From positions 1-33,904 of the forward strand of contig NZ_JACSPN010000030.1 in the NCBI RefSeq assembly GCF_015142735.1: a stretch of DNA of 33,904 nucleotides, given 5' to 3'. The position numbers were made by a program, and so were the translations under genes. The DNA comes from Oerskovia douganii. Its GTDB lineage: Bacteria; Actinomycetota; Actinomycetes; Actinomycetales; Cellulomonadaceae. Below the pieces are notes generated by a model. It saw only the letters and a program-made list of their open reading frames with translations, was not told the origin of the DNA and made no database searches. This document shows positions 13,963 through 24,378 of this stretch, piece after piece; the stretch's first letter is position 1; each line of letters starts with the position of its first letter.

Positions 13963-16900
13963 GGGCCACCTCCAAGATCTGGTCCCACACGCCCGGGGCG
14001 GCGGGATCGAGCCCGTCGAGCTCGGCCTGCGCGAGCGCCTTGCGCACGCGGGCGAACTCGGCCGGCAGGATGCGCGTGAAGCGAGCGCGAGCCGCGTCGA
14101 AGTCCTCGAGCAGCTCGGCCGCGATCGGCGAGCCGGTCTCCTCGAGGTGCGTGCGGACCAGGCCCTCGACCAGCGCGGCGTCCGCGTCGTCGAGCGGGTC
14201 GAGCAGCAGCTCGCCCGAGGCCACGCCCGACGTGTTCATCGCCTGCGGGCGCAGGTCGAGCACGTAGGCCGTCCCTCCCGACATGCCCGCACCCAGGTTG
14301 CGGCCGGTCGGTCCGAGGATCACGACGGACCCACCGGTCATGTACTCGAGGCCGTGGTCGCCCACGCCCTCCACGACCAGCGTCGCCCCCGAGTTGCGGA
14401 CCGCGAACCGCTCGCCCACGAGACCGCGCAGGAAGATCTGCCCGGACGTGGCGCCGTACCCGATCACGTTGCCCGCGACCACGTTGCTCGATCCCGTGAG
14501 GACCGCGGCACGGTCCGGCCGGACGATGATGCGTCCGCCCGACAACCCCTTGCCGACGTAGTCGTTGGCGTCGCCGAACAGCCGCAGCGTGATGCCGCGC
14601 GGGAGGAAGGCCCCCATCGACTGACCGGCCGACCCCGTGAGGGAGACGTCGATCGTGTCGTCGGCCAGCCCCTCGCCGCCGTACCGCTTGGTCACCTCGT
14701 GGCCGAGCATGGTGCCCACGGTGCGGTTGACGTTGCGGATCGGCAGCGCGATGCGGACGGGCTCACGGTCCTCGAGCGCGTCGGTCGCCAGCGTGATGAG
14801 CTGGTTGTCGAGCGCCCGGTCGAGGCCGTGGTCCTGCGTCGTCGTGTTGCGCAGCGACGACCCCTCGACCGGCTGCGGCCTCTCCAGGACGGGCCCGAGG
14901 TCGAGCCCCTGCGCCTTCCAGTGCTCGACCGCCTTGCGGGTGTCCAGCGTCTCGACGTGGCCGACGGCCTCCTCGATGGAGCGGAACCCGAGCCGCGCCA
15001 GGTGCTCGCGCACCTCCTCGGCGATGAACTCGAAGAAGTTCACGACGAACTCCGGCTTGCCCGTGAAGCGGGCACGGAGCTCGGGGTTCTGGGTCGCGAC
15101 ACCGACCGGACAGGTGTCCAGGTGGCACACGCGCATCATGACGCAGCCCGAGACGACCATGGGGGCCGTCGCGAAACCGAACTCCTCCGCGCCGAGCAGC
15201 GCGCCGATCACGACGTCGCGGCCCGTCTTCATCTGGCCGTCGACCTGGACCACGATGCGGTCGCGCAGGTTGTTCAGCACGAGCGTCTGCTGGGTCTCGG
15301 CCAGGCCGAGCTCCCACGGGGTGCCCGCGTGCTTGAGCGACGTGAGCGGGCTCGCGCCCGTCCCGCCGTCGTGCCCCGAGATGAGGACGACGTCCGCGTG
15401 CGCCTTGGACACGCCCGTCGCGACCGTGCCCACGCCGAACTCGCTCACGAGCTTGACGTGCACACGGGCCGACGGGTTCGCGTTCTTGGCGTCGTGGATG
15501 AGCTGCGCCAGGTCCTCGATCGAGTAGATGTCGTGGTGCGGCGGCGGGGAGATCAGCCCCACGCCCGGCGTCGAGTGACGCGTCCGGGCGATCCACGGGT
15601 AGACCTTGTGGCCGGGCAGCTGACCGCCCTCGCCGGGCTTGGCGCCCTGAGCGAGCTTGATCTGGATGTCGTCCGCGTTCGTCAGGTACTCCGAGGTCAC
15701 GCCGAAGCGGCCCGACGCGATCTGCTTGACCCTCGAGCGGCGCTCCGGGTCGTACAGGCGCTCCGGCTCCTCGCCGCCCTCGCCCGTGTTGGACCGGCCG
15801 CCGAGCCGGTTCATCGCGATCGCGAGGGTCTCGTGCGTCTCGGCCGAGATGGAGCCGTAGGACATCGCGCCGGTGTTGAACCGCTTGACGATCTCGCTGA
15901 CGGGCTCGACCTCGTCGACCGACAGCGCCGGGCGCTGCCCCTCCTGGAACTCCAGGAGGCCGCGCAGCGTCATCAGACGTGTCGACTGGTCGTCGACCCG
16001 CTGGGTGTACTGGCGGAACACGTCGTAGCGGCGCTCGCGCGTCGCGTGCTGCAGGCGGAAGACCGTCTCCGGGTCGAAGAGGTGCTCCTCGCCGTCCCGG
16101 CGCCACTGGTACTCGCCGCCCGTGGTGAGGCGGACGTGCGCCTGGTGGTTGCCGGAGGCCGGGTAGGCCTCCGCGTGCCGGGCCGCGACCTCGGCCGCGA
16201 GGACGTCGAGACCGATGCCGCCGAGGCGGCTCGTGGTCCCGGCGAAGTAGTCGGCGACCAGCTCGTGCGAGAGCCCGAGGGCCTCGAACACCTGCGCGCC
16301 CCGGTAGGAGGAGATGGTCGAGATGCCCATCTTGCTCATGACCTTCAGGACGCCCTTGCCGAGCGCCTTGATGAGGTTCTTGACGGCACGCTCGGGGCTG
16401 ACCGACACGAAGCCGGACTTGGCGAGGTCCTCGACGGTCTCCATCGCGAGGTACGGGTTGACCGCAGCCGCCCCGTACCCGATGAGCAGGGCCACGTGGT
16501 GGACCTCGCGGATGTCGCCGGCCTCGACGACGAGCGAGACCTGGGTGCGCGTGTGCCGACGCAGCAGGTGGTGGTGGACCGCGCTGGACAGGAGCAGCGA
16601 CGGGATCGGCGCGAGCTCCTGGTTGGAGTCGCGGTCGGAGAGCACGATGAAGCTCGCTCCCTCGGCCACGTGCGCGTCGACCTCGGCGAAGATCTCCTCG
16701 AGCCGCGCCTGGAGGGCTTCTCCCCCGCCGCTGACGGGATAGAGACCCTTGACCGTCACGGCCCGGAAGATGCCCTCGAGGGCCGGGTCCCGGTCCACGC
16801 GCAGGATCTTCGCGAGCTCGTCGTTGTCGAGCACCGGGAACGGCAGGATGAGCTTGCGGGCGTGCAGCGGGCTGTCGTCCAGGAGGTTCGGCTCGGGGCC

Positions 16901-18514
16901 GATCGCCCCGCCGATCGAGGTGACCAGCTCCTCGCGGATCGCGTCGAGCGGTGGGTTCGTCACCTGGGCGAACATCTGCGTGAAGTAGTCGAACAGCAGC
17001 CGGGGCCTGCTGGACAGCACCGCGATGGGCGTGTCCGTGCCCATGGCGCCCAGGGGCTCCGCGCCCGTGTTCGCCATGGGGGTGAGCAGGATCCGCAGCT
17101 CCTCCTCGGTGTAGCCGAACGCGCGCTGACGACGCTGCACCGACGCCGGGCTGTGCGCGACGTGCTCGCGCTCGGGCATGCGGTCGAGGTAGACCGAGTT
17201 GTCGGCGACCCACTGCGCGTACGGACGCTGCGCGGCGAGCTGCCCCTTGATCTCGTCGTCCTCGATGATGCGGCCCTGGCCGGTGTCAACCAGGAACATG
17301 CGGCCCGGCTCGAGGCGGCCCTTGCGCACGATCGTCGCGGGGTCGAGGTCGAGGACCCCGGCCTCGGACGCCAGGACGACGAGCCCGTCCTCGGTCACCC
17401 AGTACCGGCCCGGGCGCAGCCCGTTGCGGTCCAGCACGGCGCCGATGAGGGTGCCGTCGGTGAAGTTGAGGCAGGCGGGTCCGTCCCACGGCTCCATGAG
17501 CGTGGAGTGGTACTCGTAGAAGGCCTTGCGGTCCGGGTCCATCTCGGCGTGGTTCTCCCACGCCTCGGGGACCATCATGAGGACCGCGTGCGGCAGCGAG
17601 CGTCCCGACAGGTGCAGGAGCTCGAGCACCTCGTCGAAGCTCGCGGAGTCGCTCGACCCCTCCGAGCAGACGGGCAGCAGCGGGGCGAGGTCGCCGAGCC
17701 GGTCGCTCTCCAGCATGCCCTGGCGGGCGGCCATCCAGTTGCGGTTGCCCCGCACCGTGTTGATCTCGCCGTTGTGCGCGATCATGCGGAACGGCTGGGC
17801 GAGCGGCCAGGACGGGAACGTGTTGGTCGAGAAGCGCGAGTGCACCAGGACCAGCTCGCTCGCGTAGCGCGGGTCGGAGAGGTCCGGGAAGAACGGCTCG
17901 AGCTGCGCGACCGTCAGCATGCCCTTGTAGGTGAGCGTGCGTGAGGACAACGACGCGAAGAACAGGCCGAGCTCGTGCTCAGCCCGCTTGCGCAGCCGGT
18001 AGGTCCGGCGGTCCAGGTCGAGGCCCGACAGCTCGCGCGTCAGGTCCGCGACGACGATCTGCCGGAAGCTGGGCATCGAGGCGCGCGCGCTCGGTCCGAC
18101 GAGGTCCGCGGTGACGGGGACGTCTCGCCAGGCGAGGACGACGAGCTTCTCCTCGGCCGCGATGGCCTCGACCTGCCGGACCGTCTCGGCCGCGGCGACG
18201 GGGTCCTGCGGCAGGAAGGCCATGCCGATGGCGTAGTGGCCTGCGGGCGGCAGGTCGACGTCGACGACGTCCCGCACGAAGGCGTCGGGGATCTGGGTCA
18301 GGATGCCTGCCCCGTCACCGCTGTTCTCCTCGGCGCCGACGGCGCCGCGGTGGTCCAGGTTGAGCAGGGCCGTGAGCCCCGCGTCAACGATGTCTCGTCC
18401 GGGTGTGCCGCGCAGCGTCGCCACGAAGGCGACGCCGCACGCGTCGTGCTCGGCCACAGGGTCGTACAGGCCCTGTGCCGAAGGCGCAGCGGCCCGGTGC
18501 AGCGGCGTGGTCAT
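13955..18514 (-). CDS. gltB: Glutamate synthase [NADPH] large subunit
   Basis: A 1519-residue enzyme. The N-terminal class II glutaminase domain has the catalytic Cys26 in EHDACGVAF, which becomes the N-terminus after removal of a short propeptide, and [12 protein letters not shown]. The central and FMN synthase domains contain [31 protein letters not shown]-type and [15 protein letters not shown] segments. The 3Fe-4S cluster cysteines are C1124, C1130 and C1135 ([12 protein letters not shown]). The C-terminal beta-helix has [11 protein letters not shown]. It makes glutamate from glutamine-derived ammonia and 2-oxoglutarate with GltD. The ATG at 18514 is preferred over the frame's opening at 18562 because of GAGGA upstream and family alignment. 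A short perfect hairpin precedes the ribosome site. Confidence 0.97.
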   Translation of the reverse strand: MTTPLHRAAAPSAQGLYDPVAEHDACGVAFVATLRGTPGRDIVDAGLTALLNLDHRGAVGAEENSGDGAGILTQIPDAFVRDVVDVDLPPAGHYAIGMAFLPQDPVAAAETVRQVEAIAAEEKLVVLAWRDVPVTADLVGPSARASMPSFRQIVVADLTRELSGLDLDRRTYRLRKRAEHELGLFFASLSSRTLTYKGMLTVAQLEPFFPDLSDPRYASELVLVHSRFSTNTFPSWPLAQPFRMIAHNGEINTVRGNRNWMAARQGMLESDRLGDLAPLLPVCSEGSSDSASFDEVLELLHLSGRSLPHAVLMMVPEAWENHAEMDPDRKAFYEYHSTLMEPWDGPACLNFTDGTLIGAVLDRNGLRPGRYWVTEDGLVVLASEAGVLDLDPATIVRKGRLEPGRMFLVDTGQGRIIEDDEIKGQLAAQRPYAQWVADNSVYLDRMPEREHVAHSPASVQRRQRAFGYTEEELRILLTPMANTGAEPLGAMGTDTPIAVLSSRPRLLFDYFTQMFAQVTNPPLDAIREELVTSIGGAIGPEPNLLDDSPLHARKLILPFPVLDNDELAKILRVDRDPALEGIFRAVTVKGLYPVSGGGEALQARLEEIFAEVDAHVAEGASFIVLSDRDSNQELAPIPSLLLSSAVHHHLLRRHTRTQVSLVVEAGDIREVHHVALLIGYGAAAVNPYLAMETVEDLAKSGFVSVSPERAVKNLIKALGKGVLKVMSKMGISTISSYRGAQVFEALGLSHELVADYFAGTTSRLGGIGLDVLAAEVAARHAEAYPASGNHQAHVRLTTGGEYQWRRDGEEHLFDPETVFRLQHATRERRYDVFRQYTQRVDDQSTRLMTLRGLLEFQEGQRPALSVDEVEPVSEIVKRFNTGAMSYGSISAETHETLAIAMNRLGGRSNTGEGGEEPERLYDPERRSRVKQIASGRFGVTSEYLTNADDIQIKLAQGAKPGEGGQLPGHKVYPWIARTRHSTPGVGLISPPPHHDIYSIEDLAQLIHDAKNANPSARVHVKLVSEFGVGTVATGVSKAHADVVLISGHDGGTGASPLTSLKHAGTPWELGLAETQQTLVLNNLRDRIVVQVDGQMKTGRDVVIGALLGAEEFGFATAPMVVSGCVMMRVCHLDTCPVGVATQNPELRARFTGKPEFVVNFFEFIAEEVREHLARLGFRSIEEAVGHVETLDTRKAVEHWKAQGLDLGPVLERPQPVEGSSLRNTTTQDHGLDRALDNQLITLATDALEDREPVRIALPIRNVNRTVGTMLGHEVTKRYGGEGLADDTIDVSLTGSAGQSMGAFLPRGITLRLFGDANDYVGKGLSGGRIIVRPDRAAVLTGSSNVVAGNVIGYGATSGQIFLRGLVGERFAVRNSGATLVVEGVGDHGLEYMTGGSVVILGPTGRNLGAGMSGGTAYVLDLRPQAMNTSGVASGELLLDPLDDADAALVEGLVRTHLEETGSPIAAELLEDFDAARARFTRILPAEFARVRKALAQAELDGLDPAAPGVWDQILEVARG

Positions 18515-18533
18515 CAACACCGTCCTCACAGGC

Positions 18534-18552
18534 GCCCGGCCATGGGCCGGGC
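18534..18552 (-). promoter_or_regulatory. Hairpin in the gltB leader
   Basis: GCCCGGCC and GGCCGGGC form a perfect 8-bp palindromic stem with a 3-base loop, ending 20 bases before the gltB start and just before its ribosome binding site. It could terminate read-through from lgt, control gltB translation or be a protein-binding palindrome. The surrounding gap (18515-18655) has no clear promoter boxes. Confidence 0.45.
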
Positions 18553-18655
18553 TTTGATCCAACTTGGGGGATTGTGGGACTTCATCGGCCCAACGGACAT
18601 GATCGAACCTGCTCGACGGTTGTCCAGCGGGTTCGCCTATGAAAAGACGGATGCC

Positions 18656-19555
18656 TCAGCGACCTGGTTCGGGTCTGGCAGCATCTGCCTGCTCGGGCTC
18701 CGCAGCACCGAGCGATACTGTCTCCTCGCGCCCCGGATGGCGGCGCCCGACAACGATAAACGCTATCAACGCACCGACGCCGACCAGGATGGAGGTCCAG
18801 ACGTTCAGCCGGAGACCGAGCACCAGCTCGGCGTCGTCGATGCGCAGCATCTCGATCCACACACGACCAAGCGTGTAGAAGAGAACGTACAGCCAGAATA
18901 CCCGACCGTGACCCAGCCTGAAGCGACGGTCGAGGTAGATGAGGAGGAAGGCCGCCGCGACGTTCCAGAGCATCTCGTAGAGGAACGTCGGGTGGAACAG
19001 CGTCCCGGACTCGTAGCCGCTCGGAAGGTACCGGTCGCTGATCTCCAGCCCCCACGGCAGGGTCGTGGCGCTGCCGAACAGCTCCTGGTTGAACCAGTTG
19101 CCGAGGCGCCCGATCGCCTGTGCCAGCAGGAGCCCCGGGGCGAGGGCGTCCGCGAAGGCCGGGAAGCTGACCTTCTGGCGGCGGCACCCGATGTAGGCGC
19201 CCACGGCTCCCAGGGCGATCGCGCCCCAGATCCCGAGCCCGCCGTCCCAGATGCGCAGGGCCTTGACGGGGTCGCCGTCGGGGCCCCAGTACGCGTCGGG
19301 CGAGGAGATCACGTGATAGATGCGCCCGCCCACGATCCCGAACGGCACGGCCCAGAAGGCGATCTCCAGGACGTCGTCGGGGTCGCCGCCGCGCTCGACC
19401 CAGCGCTTGCGGGTGAGCCACACCGCGACCGCGATGCCCGCGAGGATCGCGAGCGCGTAGGCGCGCAGCGGGAAGGGGCCGATGCTCCAGGTGTGCTGGG
19501 ACGGGCTGGGGATCGAGGCGACCACGGGCCCGACGGCGGCGATCAGCCCGTTCAT
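18656..19555 (-). CDS. lgt: Prolipoprotein diacylglyceryl transferase
   Basis: A 299-residue membrane enzyme with about seven helices that transfers diacylglycerol from phosphatidylglycerol to the lipobox cysteine of prolipoproteins. Characteristic segments are FGIVGGRIYHV, IWDGGLGIWGA, the Lgt signature GRLGNWFNQELFG and the C-terminal YVLFYTLGRVWIEMLRI. The C-terminus carries a polar tail of about 35 residues, common in actinobacteria. The ATG at 19555 overlaps the trpA stop as ATGA, so lgt is translationally coupled to the trp genes, a conserved actinobacterial arrangement. The FKBP lipoprotein at 32931-33857 would be one of its substrates. Confidence 0.96.
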   Translation of the reverse strand: MNGLIAAVGPVVASIPSPSQHTWSIGPFPLRAYALAILAGIAVAVWLTRKRWVERGGDPDDVLEIAFWAVPFGIVGGRIYHVISSPDAYWGPDGDPVKALRIWDGGLGIWGAIALGAVGAYIGCRRQKVSFPAFADALAPGLLLAQAIGRLGNWFNQELFGSATTLPWGLEISDRYLPSGYESGTLFHPTFLYEMLWNVAAAFLLIYLDRRFRLGHGRVFWLYVLFYTLGRVWIEMLRIDDAELVLGLRLNVWTSILVGVGALIAFIVVGRRHPGREETVSLGAAEPEQADAARPEPGR

Positions 19556-20415
19556 GCCGTCACCTGCCCCGAGGCCGACTCGGGCGCGCGCGCCGTGCGG
19601 ACGCCCTCGGCGAGGTCGCGCGCGACCGCACGCAGGTTCTCGAGGCGGTCCTCCCACGGCGCGTCGCCGAGGAGCGGGCGGACGAAGGCCGAGCCGACGA
19701 TGACGCCGTCGGCGTAGCGGGCGACCTGGGCCGCCTGGGCGCTCGTCGAGACGCCCAGGCCCACGCACACGTGCTCGGCGCCCGCGGCGCGGGTCGCGGC
19801 GACCAGCTCCTCGGCCTTGCTGCCGACCTCGGCGCGGATGCCCGTGACGCCCATGGTCGAGGCGGCGTACACGAAGCCGCGCGAGGCGGCGGCCGTCAGG
19901 CGCAGGCGCTCGGGGGTCGAGCTCGGCGCGACGAGGAAGACCTTGTCCAGGTCGTGCGCGTCCGCCGCGGAGATCCACTCGCCGGCCTCGTCGGGGATGA
20001 GGTCGGCCGTGATGAGCCCGGCCCCTCCGGCAGCGGCCAGGTCGCGCGCGAACGCCTCGACGCCGTAGCGCAGCACGGGGTTCCAGTAGGTCATCACGAG
20101 GACCGGGACGCCGAGCGCGGCCACGGCCTCGACCGCGGTGACGACGTCGCGCACCCGCGTGCCGGCGGCGAGCGAGTGCTCGACGGCTCGCTGGATGACG
20201 GGACCGTCCATGACGGGGTCGGTGTAGGGCAGGCCCAGCTCGATGATGTCGACCCCGGTCTCGACGAGAGCCGTCGCGGCCTGCACGGTGCCCTCGACGC
20301 TCGGGTAGCCGACGGGCAGGTAGCCGATGAGCGCGGCGCGCCCCTCGGCGGCCACCTCCTCGAGGCGTCCCGCCGTCCCGCGGGGGGCGCGCACGCCCCC
20401 GACGATCCCGCTCAC
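19552..20415 (-). CDS. trpA: Tryptophan synthase alpha subunit
   Basis: A 287-residue TIM-barrel protein that cleaves indole-3-glycerol phosphate to indole and glyceraldehyde 3-phosphate, channelling indole to TrpB. The catalytic segment is [19 protein letters not shown] with Glu59 and Asp70. It has [13 protein letters not shown] and [14 protein letters not shown], and a phosphate-binding C-terminal [20 protein letters not shown]. The family consensus ELG-V-P-F-S-DP reads ELGLPYTDP, a conservative variant. The GTG at 20415 overlaps the trpB stop as GTGA and follows GGGAG. The C-terminal Ala/Ser/Gly tail is probably flexible. Confidence 0.96.
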   Translation of the reverse strand: MSGIVGGVRAPRGTAGRLEEVAAEGRAALIGYLPVGYPSVEGTVQAATALVETGVDIIELGLPYTDPVMDGPVIQRAVEHSLAAGTRVRDVVTAVEAVAALGVPVLVMTYWNPVLRYGVEAFARDLAAAGGAGLITADLIPDEAGEWISAADAHDLDKVFLVAPSSTPERLRLTAAASRGFVYAASTMGVTGIRAEVGSKAEELVAATRAAGAEHVCVGLGVSTSAQAAQVARYADGVIVGSAFVRPLLGDAPWEDRLENLRAVARDLAEGVRTARAPESASGQVTA

Positions 20416-21668
20416 AAGCTGCTCCCTTCGCCGTCGACCACGGTGTCCGCGTCGATCAGGTCGAACCACCGCGCCGCGGTCGCGACGTCCTTGTCCCCGC
20501 GGCCCGAGAGGTTCACCAGGATCACGGTGTCCTCCTTGCCCGCGGCCCGCGCCTCGCGCCCGATCCGGAGCGCACCGGCCAGCGCGTGCGCCGACTCGAT
20601 CGCGGGGATGATGCCCTCGGTGCGGCACAGGAGGCGGAAGGCCTCCATGGCCTCGACGTCGGTCACGGGCTCGTACGTCGCCCGGCCCAGGTCGTGCAGC
20701 CAGGAGTGCGCCGGACCGACGCTCGGGTAGTCGAGGCCCGCGGAGATCGAGTGGCTGGGCAGGGTCTGGCCGTCCTCGTCCTGCATGAGGTAGGACCTCG
20801 CGCCGTGCAGGACGCCCGGGGCGCCGCCGCTGAAGCGGGCAGCGTGCCTGCCCGTCGGGACCCCCTCTCCCCCGGCCTCGAAGCCGTAGAGCGCGACGTC
20901 CTGGTCGTCGAGGAACGCGTTGAACAGGCCCATCGCGTTCGAGCCGCCTCCCACGCACGCCGCGAGCGCGTCGGGCAGGCGGCCGATGCGGTCGAGGATC
21001 TGGGCGCGCGCCTCCTCGCCGATGATGCGGTGGAAGTCGCGGACCATCTCCGGGAAGGGGTGCGGACCGGTGACCGTCCCCAGGAGGTAGTGCGTGGTGT
21101 CGACGTTGGCGACCCAGTCGCGAAGCGCCTCGTTGATCGCGTCCTTGAGGGTGCGCGACCCGATCGTGACGGGGACGACGGTCGCGCCGAGCAGGCGCAT
21201 GCGCGCCACGTTCAGCGCCTGACGCTCGGTGTCCTCCTCGCCCATGTAGACGACGCACTCGAGGTCCATGAGCGCTGCGGCCGTCGCGGTCGCGACCCCG
21301 TGCTGGCCCGCACCGGTCTCCGCGATCACACGCTTCTTGCCCATGCGCTTGACGAGCAGCGCCTGGCCGAGGACGTTGTTGATCTTGTGCGACCCGGTGT
21401 GGTTGAGGTCCTCGCGCTTGAGGAAGACCCGGGCGCCGCCGGCGTGCTCGGCGAAGCGAGGCACCTCGGTGAGCGGGTTGGGGCGCCCCGTGTACTCGCG
21501 GTGAAGGCGGGCGAGCTCCTGCTGGAACGTCGGGTCGTCGACGGCCTTGCGGTACTCGGACTCGAGCTCGTCGAGCGCGGCGATCAGGGCCTCCGGGACG
21601 AAGCGTCCACCGAAGTCCCCGAAGTAGGGGCCCTGCTGGTTCTGCAGGGAAGATGATGCGTCGGGCAC
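20412..21668 (-). CDS. trpB: Tryptophan synthase beta subunit
   Basis: A 418-residue PLP enzyme that condenses indole and serine to tryptophan. The PLP lysine is Lys95 in [15 protein letters not shown]; the catalytic acid Glu117 lies in AETGAGQHG; the phosphate site is GGGSNAMG. This is the standard TrpB1 type that pairs with TrpA, encoded directly downstream with a four-base overlap. The GTG start at 21668 is preceded by AGGAGG about nine bases away. Only 49 bases separate it from trpC, with no hairpin seen, so it belongs to one transcript with trpC, trpA and lgt. Confidence 0.97.
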   Translation of the reverse strand: MPDASSSLQNQQGPYFGDFGGRFVPEALIAALDELESEYRKAVDDPTFQQELARLHREYTGRPNPLTEVPRFAEHAGGARVFLKREDLNHTGSHKINNVLGQALLVKRMGKKRVIAETGAGQHGVATATAAALMDLECVVYMGEEDTERQALNVARMRLLGATVVPVTIGSRTLKDAINEALRDWVANVDTTHYLLGTVTGPHPFPEMVRDFHRIIGEEARAQILDRIGRLPDALAACVGGGSNAMGLFNAFLDDQDVALYGFEAGGEGVPTGRHAARFSGGAPGVLHGARSYLMQDEDGQTLPSHSISAGLDYPSVGPAHSWLHDLGRATYEPVTDVEAMEAFRLLCRTEGIIPAIESAHALAGALRIGREARAAGKEDTVILVNLSGRGDKDVATAARWFDLIDADTVVDGEGSSL

Positions 21669-21717
21669 GCGGCCTGACCTCCTCGGTACGGGATGTGCGG
21701 GGTGTCGGGGGCTGGGC

Positions 21718-22530
21718 TCAGCGGCGGACGGACCAGAGCGAGGGGTGCGAACCGGCCGCGACCAGGTCGGCGACCGACGCGCGCGGGGCGGCGTCGGTGA
21801 CGAGGGCCTCGCCCACGAGCACCCCGTGCGCGCCCGAGCGGGCGTAGTCCATGACGTCGTGCGGACCGCGCACGCCGGACTCGGCGATCCGGACGTACTC
21901 GTCGGGGATCGCGGGCGCGAGCCTCGCGAACGTCGTGCGGTCGACCTCGAGCGTCTTGAGATCGCGCGCGTTGACGCCGATCACGCGCGCACCGGCGTCG
22001 ATCGCACGGCTGACCTCCTCGAGCGTGTGGACCTCGACGAGAGCCGTCATGCCGAGCGAGTGGACGCGCTCGACGAGGGAGGTCAGGACCGTCTGCTCGA
22101 GCGCCGCGACGATGAGCAGGACCAGGTCCGCACCGTGCGCGCGGGCCTCCCAGACCTGGTACGGCGTGACGACGAAGTCCTTGCGCAGGACAGGGATGTC
22201 GACCTTGCCGCGCACCGCGTCGAGGTCCGCGAGGCTCCCGTTGAACCGCCGCTGCTCGGTCAGGACCGAGATCACGGCGGCGCCGCCCTTCTCGTACTCC
22301 GAGGCGAGCGAGGCGGGGTCGGTGATCGCCGCCAGGTCCCCCTTGCTGGGGCTGGACCGCTTGACCTCGGCGATCACCGCGACGGCGTCCTCCGCCTTGA
22401 GCCGGCTGATGCAGTCGAGCGCTCCGTGGACGCGCGAGGCGCGTTCCTTCAGCTCGTCCAGGGTGGTCCTCGCCTGGCGCTCCGCCAGGTCCTCGCGGAC
22501 TCCCGCGACGATGTCCTCCAGAACCGTCAT
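21718..22530 (-). CDS. trpC: Indole-3-glycerol phosphate synthase
   Basis: A 270-residue TIM-barrel enzyme that closes the indole ring of carboxyphenylaminodeoxyribulose phosphate with loss of CO2 and water. Motifs are [16 protein letters not shown] (Lys57, Ser60, Lys63), [16 protein letters not shown] and [14 protein letters not shown], with the phosphate-binding [11 protein letters not shown]. It is the single-function form without a fused TrpF. The ATG at 22530 follows GGGGAGAGGG; upstream in-frame codons to 22686 look non-coding. It starts the trpC-trpB-trpA-lgt run, and a 197-base gap upstream separates it from the DUF2752 gene. Confidence 0.96.
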   Translation of the reverse strand: MTVLEDIVAGVREDLAERQARTTLDELKERASRVHGALDCISRLKAEDAVAVIAEVKRSSPSKGDLAAITDPASLASEYEKGGAAVISVLTEQRRFNGSLADLDAVRGKVDIPVLRKDFVVTPYQVWEARAHGADLVLLIVAALEQTVLTSLVERVHSLGMTALVEVHTLEEVSRAIDAGARVIGVNARDLKTLEVDRTTFARLAPAIPDEYVRIAESGVRGPHDVMDYARSGAHGVLVGEALVTDAAPRASVADLVAAGSHPSLWSVRR

Positions 22531-22727
22531 GTGCCCTCTCCCCGTGCTCGTCGTCGACTCCGTGCCACGTGCGGTCCGCGGGGCCGTCTGCGGGGACCGT
22601 GACGAGTCACCGGCAGCATCTGTCCGCGAACCATTGACAGGGAGATACCTGCCATCGTAGGGCCGCCCGGGAGTGACCAGGGACACGTGTCATCTCGCGA
22701 GACGTGCCCCGGGGCCGCGCGGCGCGG
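22531..22727 (-). promoter_or_regulatory. Upstream region of trpC, candidate promoter and leader
   Basis: This gap has TACGAT as a possible -10 box (minus strand, 22659-22654) but no good -35. The leader can form CGGTCC/GGACCG (22572-22599) and has a GTGAC-GA-GTCAC palindrome (22599-22610). A 35-codon frame from 22634 ends overlapping the trpC start, but has no tryptophan codons, so a classical Trp attenuator is not supported. No T-box-like structure was recognised. Confidence 0.35.
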
Positions 22728-23210
22728 TCACGAGGGCCCCAGGAACGGCACCAGGGCCGGGACGTTCCGTGCGATCCCGAAGCCGATCAGGACCACCAGA
22801 CCGAGGATGCCGACCCACACGGGCACGGGCCGGGCCCGGGTGCCCCGCCACGACCGTCGGACCCACAGCGCCCAGGCCAGGACGAGGACGGGGACGACGA
22901 GCACCCACAGGGGGTTCATGGCCCACGCGCCGGCCAGGTCGCCCGTCGCGAGGTCGTGGGTCGCGCGCAGCCCGCCGCAGGCCGGGCAGGCCCACCCCGT
23001 GAGCGCGAGGAGGGGGCACAGCGGGTAGCCGCCCTCGTGCGGGTCCACGAGCGCGAGCACGAGCGTGGCCCCGGCCACGCCCGCCCCCACCGCGAGCGGC
23101 GCGCGCAGCGCACGCCACCCGGGCGGGTCCGGCACGGCAGGGGTCGACGACGGCTCCCCCGGCTGCTGCGCGGGGGACGGCGCCCGGGGGGACGCAGGTG
23201 GGTCCGACAT
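22728..23210 (-). CDS. DUF2752 membrane protein
   Basis: A 160-residue protein with a Pro/Ser-rich N-terminal tail and three likely membrane helices (about 36-55, 101-118, 130-147). The DUF2752 hallmark is a cysteine pattern between helices, here Cys65, then WACPACGGLRATH with Cys75 and Cys78, which may bind metal or form disulfides. Function of the family is unknown. The ATG at 23210 is chosen because GAGGGG precedes it; the longer frame to 23471 would overlap the next gene. It lies 47 bases after the DUF4190 gene, inside the conserved block between trpE and trpC. Confidence 0.85.
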   Translation of the reverse strand: MSDPPASPRAPSPAQQPGEPSSTPAVPDPPGWRALRAPLAVGAGVAGATLVLALVDPHEGGYPLCPLLALTGWACPACGGLRATHDLATGDLAGAWAMNPLWVLVVPVLVLAWALWVRRSWRGTRARPVPVWVGILGLVVLIGFGIARNVPALVPFLGPS

Positions 23211-23257
23211 CAGGGCGTCCCCTCGCCTGGTCCGCTCGCTCCTCAGGAGGTCGCCCC

Positions 23258-23887
23258 TCAGTAGTAGGAGGGGTCGAACTCCGCGGAGGCCACGCCGATG
23301 ACCAGCAGGACCACGAAGACGATGATCGCGACGACCGACAGGGCGGAGGCGACCCAGCCGAGGATGACGCCCGCCTGCGCGAGCCCGCCGTTGTTCGCCT
23401 CGCCGGCCTCGACCGCTCGCTTGGCCTTGGTACCGACGATGATGGCCGGGATGCCCGTGAGGAACCCGCACGACAGGACGAACGACGCGATCCCCAGGAC
23501 GAGGGCCCAGACGCCCAGGTCGTTGCGCGGGAAGTACCCGTACCCGCCCGGTGCGGCCGGCGCCGGGTAGGGAGACGCACCGTACGGTGCCTGGCCGGGG
23601 GCCCCGTAGCCGGGCTGCGCGGGCGGCGGGTACGACGTGTACCCGCCCTGCTCGCCGCCGTAGGGCGCGGAGCCCGAGGCGGGCTGACCCGTCGGGGCCG
23701 AGTACGGCGAGCCGGGCTGCTGCGGCGTCCCGGGGTACGCGGGATAGCCCGGTGCCGCGGGCGGCGCCTGGTCGGGGACGGGCGGCTGAGCCTGAGCGGG
23801 CTCGCCACCAGGCTGCTCGCCCGGGGTCCCCGCAGGCTCGCCCTCGGGGCGGTAGGGGTCGTTCGGCGGGGTGGGTGGGTAGCTCAT
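23258..23887 (-). CDS. DUF4190-domain membrane protein with Pro/Gly/Tyr-rich N-terminus
   Basis: A 209-residue protein. The first 120 residues are low-complexity, rich in Pro, Gly, Tyr, Ala and Gln. The C-terminal half has two membrane helices at about 124-151 and 173-201 and the DUF4190-like segment LGVWALVLGIASFVLSC with AKRAVEAGEANNGGLAQAGVILGW. Such proteins are common in actinobacteria and of unknown function; the disordered part probably faces the cytoplasm. The ATG at 23887 is preceded by AGGA. A hairpin with a 15-bp imperfect stem separates it from the HGxxPAAW gene upstream, so it may be less expressed or separately controlled. Confidence 0.85.
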   Translation of the reverse strand: MSYPPTPPNDPYRPEGEPAGTPGEQPGGEPAQAQPPVPDQAPPAAPGYPAYPGTPQQPGSPYSAPTGQPASGSAPYGGEQGGYTSYPPPAQPGYGAPGQAPYGASPYPAPAAPGGYGYFPRNDLGVWALVLGIASFVLSCGFLTGIPAIIVGTKAKRAVEAGEANNGGLAQAGVILGWVASALSVVAIIVFVVLLVIGVASAEFDPSYY

Positions 23888-23956
23888 GATCGGTCCTGCT
23901 CTCTACGAGGAGCCGTCAGCGGGCCGTGCGACGCCTGGCTGCTGCCGGTGGTACGA

Positions 23957-23992
23957 CACGCGCCACGCACCCGGGAAGGTGCGCGGCGCGTG
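23957..23992 (-). terminator. Long imperfect hairpin between HGxxPAAW-like and DUF4190 genes
   Basis: CACGCGCC-A-CGCACC (23957-23971) pairs with GGTGCG-C-GGCGCGTG (23978-23992): 14 of 15 pairs around a 6-base loop. It lies in the 136-base gap between two co-directed genes. It may terminate part of the trpE transcript, or be a processing or stabilising element. No T-tract. Confidence 0.55.
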
Positions 23993-24023
23993 GAGGCACG
24001 TGCGGACTCTCGTCCGGAAGAGG

Positions 24024-24299
24024 TCAGTGCTGCGTCGAGGTCCGGGGCGTGACCCCGGGCTTCGGCTGGCCGTACCCCATGTTGCGCAGCACCGCGCCGC
24101 CGATCAGAGCCAGGACGACGATGCCCATGCCGACCCAGAAGAGCCAGACGAGCGGGAGGGCCACGGCGACGCCCGCGACGATCGCGCCGACGATGATGCC
24201 GATCATGGTGAACCAGGCCGCGACGGTGTGCCCGTGGTTCGTGGGAGGTGCCGACGGCGGCAGGTAGGAGATCTCGGTGGTCTGCGGCTTCTCGGCCAT
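24024..24299 (-). CDS. HGxxPAAW-like small membrane protein
   Basis: A 91-residue protein with the family-defining N-terminal motif, here HGHTVAAW (22-29) with Val instead of the usual Pro, then two helices at about 30-52 and 54-74 and a short polar tail. HGxxPAAW proteins are encoded in or next to actinobacterial trp clusters and their function is unknown. The ATG at 24299 is preceded by AAGG. It is followed by a strong hairpin and preceded by a 79-base gap from the Trp-associated membrane protein gene. Confidence 0.85.
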   Translation of the reverse strand: MAEKPQTTEISYLPPSAPPTNHGHTVAAWFTMIGIIVGAIVAGVAVALPLVWLFWVGMGIVVLALIGGAVLRNMGYGQPKPGVTPRTSTQH

Positions 24300-24378
24300 G
24301 GGGGTGTGCCTTTCGTCAAGATGTGCGCCCAGCCTATCGGACGCGGGTCGGTCTGTTCCTGCTGGCAGGGCGTGATGC

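Noticed and set aside
13451-17944. A 1497-codon plus-strand frame opposite gltB/gltD
   Set aside because: It is the antisense shadow of gltB and gltD; composition is low-complexity Arg/Asp/Leu/Val and no motif is visible.
22527-22634. 35-codon frame ending on the trpC start as a possible Trp leader peptide
   Set aside because: It has no tryptophan codons, trpC has its own good ribosome site, and such frames are frequent by chance in high-GC DNA.
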